From Saccharomycopsis fibuligera x Saccharomycopsis cf. fibuligera (taxonomy: Eukaryota > Ascomycota > Saccharomycetes > Ascoideales > Saccharomycopsidaceae), in NCBI GenBank assembly GCA_001936135.1, contig CP012812.1:2294001-2358000 (forward strand): a stretch of DNA of 64,000 bases, given 5' to 3'. This document shows, piece after piece, positions 61,123-64,000 of this stretch. The notes beneath the pieces are model-generated. The model had not been told where the DNA came from and ran no database searches. It saw only the letters and a program-made list of their open reading frames with translations. Every line of letters begins with the position of its first letter. The stretch's first letter is position 1. The position numbers and the translations under genes are program-made.

Positions 61123-64000
61123 TTAAGCTTGAGCAGCCAATTCTTCGAGTAACCTATAGTTTCTCTTTTCAATAGATCCATTGCCTGGCAATCTAGTGGT
61201 TCCTTCCAAGAATTCATCCACTTCTCTAGCGCACTGGCGACCTTCTTGAATACCCCAAACGACCAACGATTGGCCACGGCGACAATCACCAGCAGCAAAC
61301 AAATTACTTTGCAAATCAACCTTGTAGCTGTTTGGCTGCACAGTGTCAATGTTACCTCTCTTAGATCTTGGTGTGCCAAAGTTTTCAGATTCTGGACCAA
61401 CAAAACCCATGGAGAGCAAAACAACATCAGCAGGGAAAAACTCTTCGGACCCTGGAATCTCGGCCATTTGCCAAGCACCACTACCTTCAGCCCTTTTCCA
61501 TTCAACTCTAACGGTTTTGATACCTTTGACGTTGCCCTCACCATCACCGACGAATTCCTTAGAAAGGACACAATATTCACGAGGGTCTCTGCCATACTTA
61601 TCATTGACTTCAGTGTGGCCATAGTCAACTCTGAATATTCTTGGCCATTGTGGCCAAGGGTTATCTTTACTTCTTGAAGATGGTGGGTGTGGCAACAATT
61701 CAAAGTTAGTTACAGATTTAGCACCATGTCTAGTAGCAGTACCCAAACAGTCATTTCCAGTATCACCACCACCAATGACAATAACATCTTTGCCTTCCAA
61801 AGTTTTTCTAATATCTTCCAATTTCTCTTCCAACAAAGCTTTAGTGTTTTTATGCAAGAGTTGCATGGCAAACATAATGTTGTTGTTATCACGACCTGGT
61901 ATCTTCAAATCTCTTGGAATGGTTGATCCAACAGCAAAAACCACTGCATCATTTTCAGCTTTCAAGTCTTCCATTTCAACGTCCTCGCCAACAGTTGTGT
62001 TACAAATAAATTCAACCCCTTCAGCGGCAAGCAAATCAGTACGACGCTTAACAACTCCTTTATCCAATTTCATGTTCGGAATACCGTACATTAACAAACC
62101 ACCTGGTCTATCAGAGCGCTCATATACAGTAACCTTATGACCTGCTTTGTTCAATTGGTCAGCACAAGCTAACCCAGCAGGACCAGAACCAACAACAGCA
62201 ACTCTCTTACCAGTACGAGTGGTTGGTGGTTTTGGTTTGATCCAACCCATGGCAAAACCTTTATCAATGATGGCGCATTCTATGGCTTTTATAGCAACAG
62301 AATCATCAATAATGTTCAAAGTACAAGCACCCTGACATGGAGCAGGGCATATTCTTCCAGTAAACTCGGGGAAATTGTTAGTCATTAGCAAACGTTGCAA
62401 TGCTTCGTACCAACGGTCTTGGAAAACAAGCTCATTCCATTTTGGAATAATATTGGAAACTGGACATCCAGTGTCAGATTGGCAGAATGGAACACCACAA
62501 TCCATACAACGCGCAGACTGTTCTTGTAGTTCACCACCAGATAAACGCTGGTTGAGCTCTTTCCAGTCCTTTGATCTGTCTTTGGCTGGTCTGTACTTTT
62601 CATTCTTTCTCTTGTACTTCATGAATCCTCTAACTTTATCCAATTTTTCAATCTTTTTCTTTTCATTACTGGAATCCAAGATGGTGTCTTCCAAATCATC
62701 AACCTTTGGCTCTCTTTTAGCAGACTTGTAAGAAGTAGTAGTTTTTTTCAAAGACAAATTCTTTAAGATTTCCCCATTGGTAACATCAGATTCAGGATCA
62801 CTTCTAATATGTCTGAAGAAGCTAGCAGCCTCAGTTTCTTTAATTTTTTGCAACTTCTTCTTTTCTTGTTCCAAAACCAACTTGTAATCGATAGGCAACA
62901 CTTTGACAAACTTTGGCAAAATTCTGTTGAATTCTTTCAAGATTCTTTCAGCAAGTTCAGAACCAGTGTAATGTAAATGGTCCTCAATCAAGCCACGCAA
63001 GAATGCTACTTCACTAGGCTCAGTAACGCTACCCAACTCAACAGTTTCTTTGTTGACTTGGTTTGGTAATTCTTGGGCAACATCCAATACATACGCTATA
63101 CCACCACACATACCAGCAGCAAAGTTACGACCAACTTTACCTAAGATAACAACGCGACCACCGCTCATGTATTCACAGCCATGATCACCAGTTCCTTCGA
63201 CGACGGCAGTGGCACCAGAGTTTCTAACAGCAAAACGTTCAGCAGCAATACCTCTAAAATAAGCGGTACCAGAAGTAGCACCGTAAAGACAGGTATTACC
63301 AATAATTATGTTTTCTTCGGCTTTGAATGAAGAGATCTTTGGTGGATAAACAATAAGACGACCACCGGACAAACCTTTACCAACATAATCATTACTATCT
63401 CCTTCTAATTCCAACGTAATTCCAGGAGCCAAATACGCACCAAATGATTGGCCAGCACTGCCTCTGAGGTTAACATGGATAGTGTCGTGAGGCAAACCTT
63501 GTTCCCCATAAGTTTTGGAAACACGGTAAGACAAAGTAGCACCAAGGGCTCTATCAGTATTGATCACGTCTGCATCAATATTGACCGGCAAACCACGGTC
63601 CAAAGTTACTTCGGCTTCATCAATTAACTTGTTGTCAACTCTAGTATGCAACCTGTGATCCTGCTTGCGGACACAGTAAGTAGCGACACCAGGTCTGATG
63701 GTATGTGCTGGAGTCAAAATTGGTGACAAATCAATATTGGCATTCTTGGTGGTGCGTAAATCATCTCTAACAAACAACTTTTCGGCATGGCCCACCATTT
63801 CGTTAATGGTTCTGAAACCCAACTTAGCCATGATTTCTCTAAGTTCTTGAGTAATATAGTAAAAGAAATTAATGACATGTTCAGGAGTACCGGCAAACTT
63901 CTTGCGTAATTCTGGGTCTTGAGTAGCAATACCCACTGGGCATGTTGAAAGGTGACATTTACGCATCATGATACAGCCCAAAGCAATCAATGGAGCCGTA
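61123..64000 (-). CDS. GLT1: Glutamate synthase (NADH), C-terminal part; 5' part beyond the window
   Basis: The frame runs off the window edge and covers about 959 C-terminal residues of a protein normally about 2100 long. It begins inside the FMN/Fe-S synthase domain (APLIALGCIMMRKCHLSTCP, with the 3Fe-4S cysteines), then the GXGXG beta-helix domain (about 63000-63500, for example GGRVVILGKVGRNFAAGM). The fused small-subunit part follows: Fe-S cysteines in CMDCGVPFCQSDTGCPVSN and CPAPCQGACTLN, the FAD-binding VAVVGSGPAGLACADQL, and the NADH-binding VIVIGGGDTGNDCLGTATR. It makes two glutamates from glutamine and 2-oxoglutarate. The fused alpha-beta single chain is the fungal/plant NADH form. 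Confidence 0.97.
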   Translation of the reverse strand, partial: TAPLIALGCIMMRKCHLSTCPVGIATQDPELRKKFAGTPEHVINFFYYITQELREIMAKLGFRTINEMVGHAEKLFVRDDLRTTKNANIDLSPILTPAHTIRPGVATYCVRKQDHRLHTRVDNKLIDEAEVTLDRGLPVNIDADVINTDRALGATLSYRVSKTYGEQGLPHDTIHVNLRGSAGQSFGAYLAPGITLELEGDSNDYVGKGLSGGRLIVYPPKISSFKAEENIIIGNTCLYGATSGTAYFRGIAAERFAVRNSGATAVVEGTGDHGCEYMSGGRVVILGKVGRNFAAGMCGGIAYVLDVAQELPNQVNKETVELGSVTEPSEVAFLRGLIEDHLHYTGSELAERILKEFNRILPKFVKVLPIDYKLVLEQEKKKLQKIKETEAASFFRHIRSDPESDVTNGEILKNLSLKKTTTSYKSAKREPKVDDLEDTILDSSNEKKKIEKLDKVRGFMKYKRKNEKYRPAKDRSKDWKELNQRLSGGELQEQSARCMDCGVPFCQSDTGCPVSNIIPKWNELVFQDRWYEALQRLLMTNNFPEFTGRICPAPCQGACTLNIIDDSVAIKAIECAIIDKGFAMGWIKPKPPTTRTGKRVAVVGSGPAGLACADQLNKAGHKVTVYERSDRPGGLLMYGIPNMKLDKGVVKRRTDLLAAEGVEFICNTTVGEDVEMEDLKAENDAVVFAVGSTIPRDLKIPGRDNNNIMFAMQLLHKNTKALLEEKLEDIRKTLEGKDVIVIGGGDTGNDCLGTATRHGAKSVTNFELLPHPPSSRSKDNPWPQWPRIFRVDYGHTEVNDKYGRDPREYCVLSKEFVGDGEGNVKGIKTVRVEWKRAEGSGAWQMAEIPGSEEFFPADVVLLSMGFVGPESENFGTPRSKRGNIDTVQPNSYKVDLQSNLFAAGDCRRGQSLVVWGIQEGRQCAREVDEFLEGTTRLPGNGSIEKRNYRLLEELAAQA

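Noticed and set aside
61119-61703. 194-codon minus-strand frame and plus-strand frames over GLT1
   Set aside because: Shadows of the conserved GLT1 coding frame.

Overview
The window looks like a chromosomal segment of a budding yeast, most likely a CTG-clade (Candida/Lodderomyces) species. The grounds are compact, intron-poor genes with clear yeast orthologues, leucine written mainly as TTG (EGD2 contains no CTG codon), tRNA genes typical of yeast, and L1-like (Zorro-like) non-LTR retrotransposon remnants. I did not decide the species or the meaning of CUG from sequence alone; protein descriptions here use the standard code.

Layout, left to right. The 5' end of an Old Yellow Enzyme gene (minus, cut by the window edge) diverges from EGD2. 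A CENP-L/Fta1-like kinetochore candidate, AIM3, an intron-containing tRNA-Ser(CGA), LEO1, a 5'-truncated LINE copy with a clean target-site duplication, and GMH1 follow. VPS15 and a GZF3-like GATA factor lie in tandem on the minus strand, and the GATA gene diverges from a PWWP/AT-hook chromatin protein. A stretch of about 6 kb without host genes (24952-31048) holds two LINE remnants tail to tail: a decayed plus-strand one (LINE-A) and a much better preserved minus-strand one (LINE-B). It ends at tRNA-Val(AAC), just upstream of MPP10.

After that come APL4 (minus), ILV3, an arrestin-like adaptor, initiator tRNA-Met (minus) with nested LINE-B fragments, a DHA1-type MFS transporter (minus), a long GC-richer intergenic region, LEC1, another LINE-B fragment, MIP1, an unknown acidic/polar protein (minus), an ATG-less open frame (minus), and the 3' part of GLT1 (minus, cut by the window edge).

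The host genes are mostly housekeeping and not one pathway: nascent-chain chaperoning (EGD2), Paf1 elongation complex (LEO1), small-subunit processome (MPP10), membrane traffic (GMH1, VPS15, APL4, arrestin), branched-chain amino acid and glutamate synthesis (ILV3, GLT1), nitrogen-type GATA regulation, and mitochondrial DNA replication (MIP1). The most interesting part is the retroelement layer. LINE-B occurs at four places, all 5'-truncated. Two of the four insertions have their truncated end within about 60-95 bp upstream of a tRNA gene and point away from it. The LINE-A 3' region carries a GNRA-capped hairpin and further stems. LINE-B carries a hairpin conserved at the end of its ORF and seems to use more than one 3' end.
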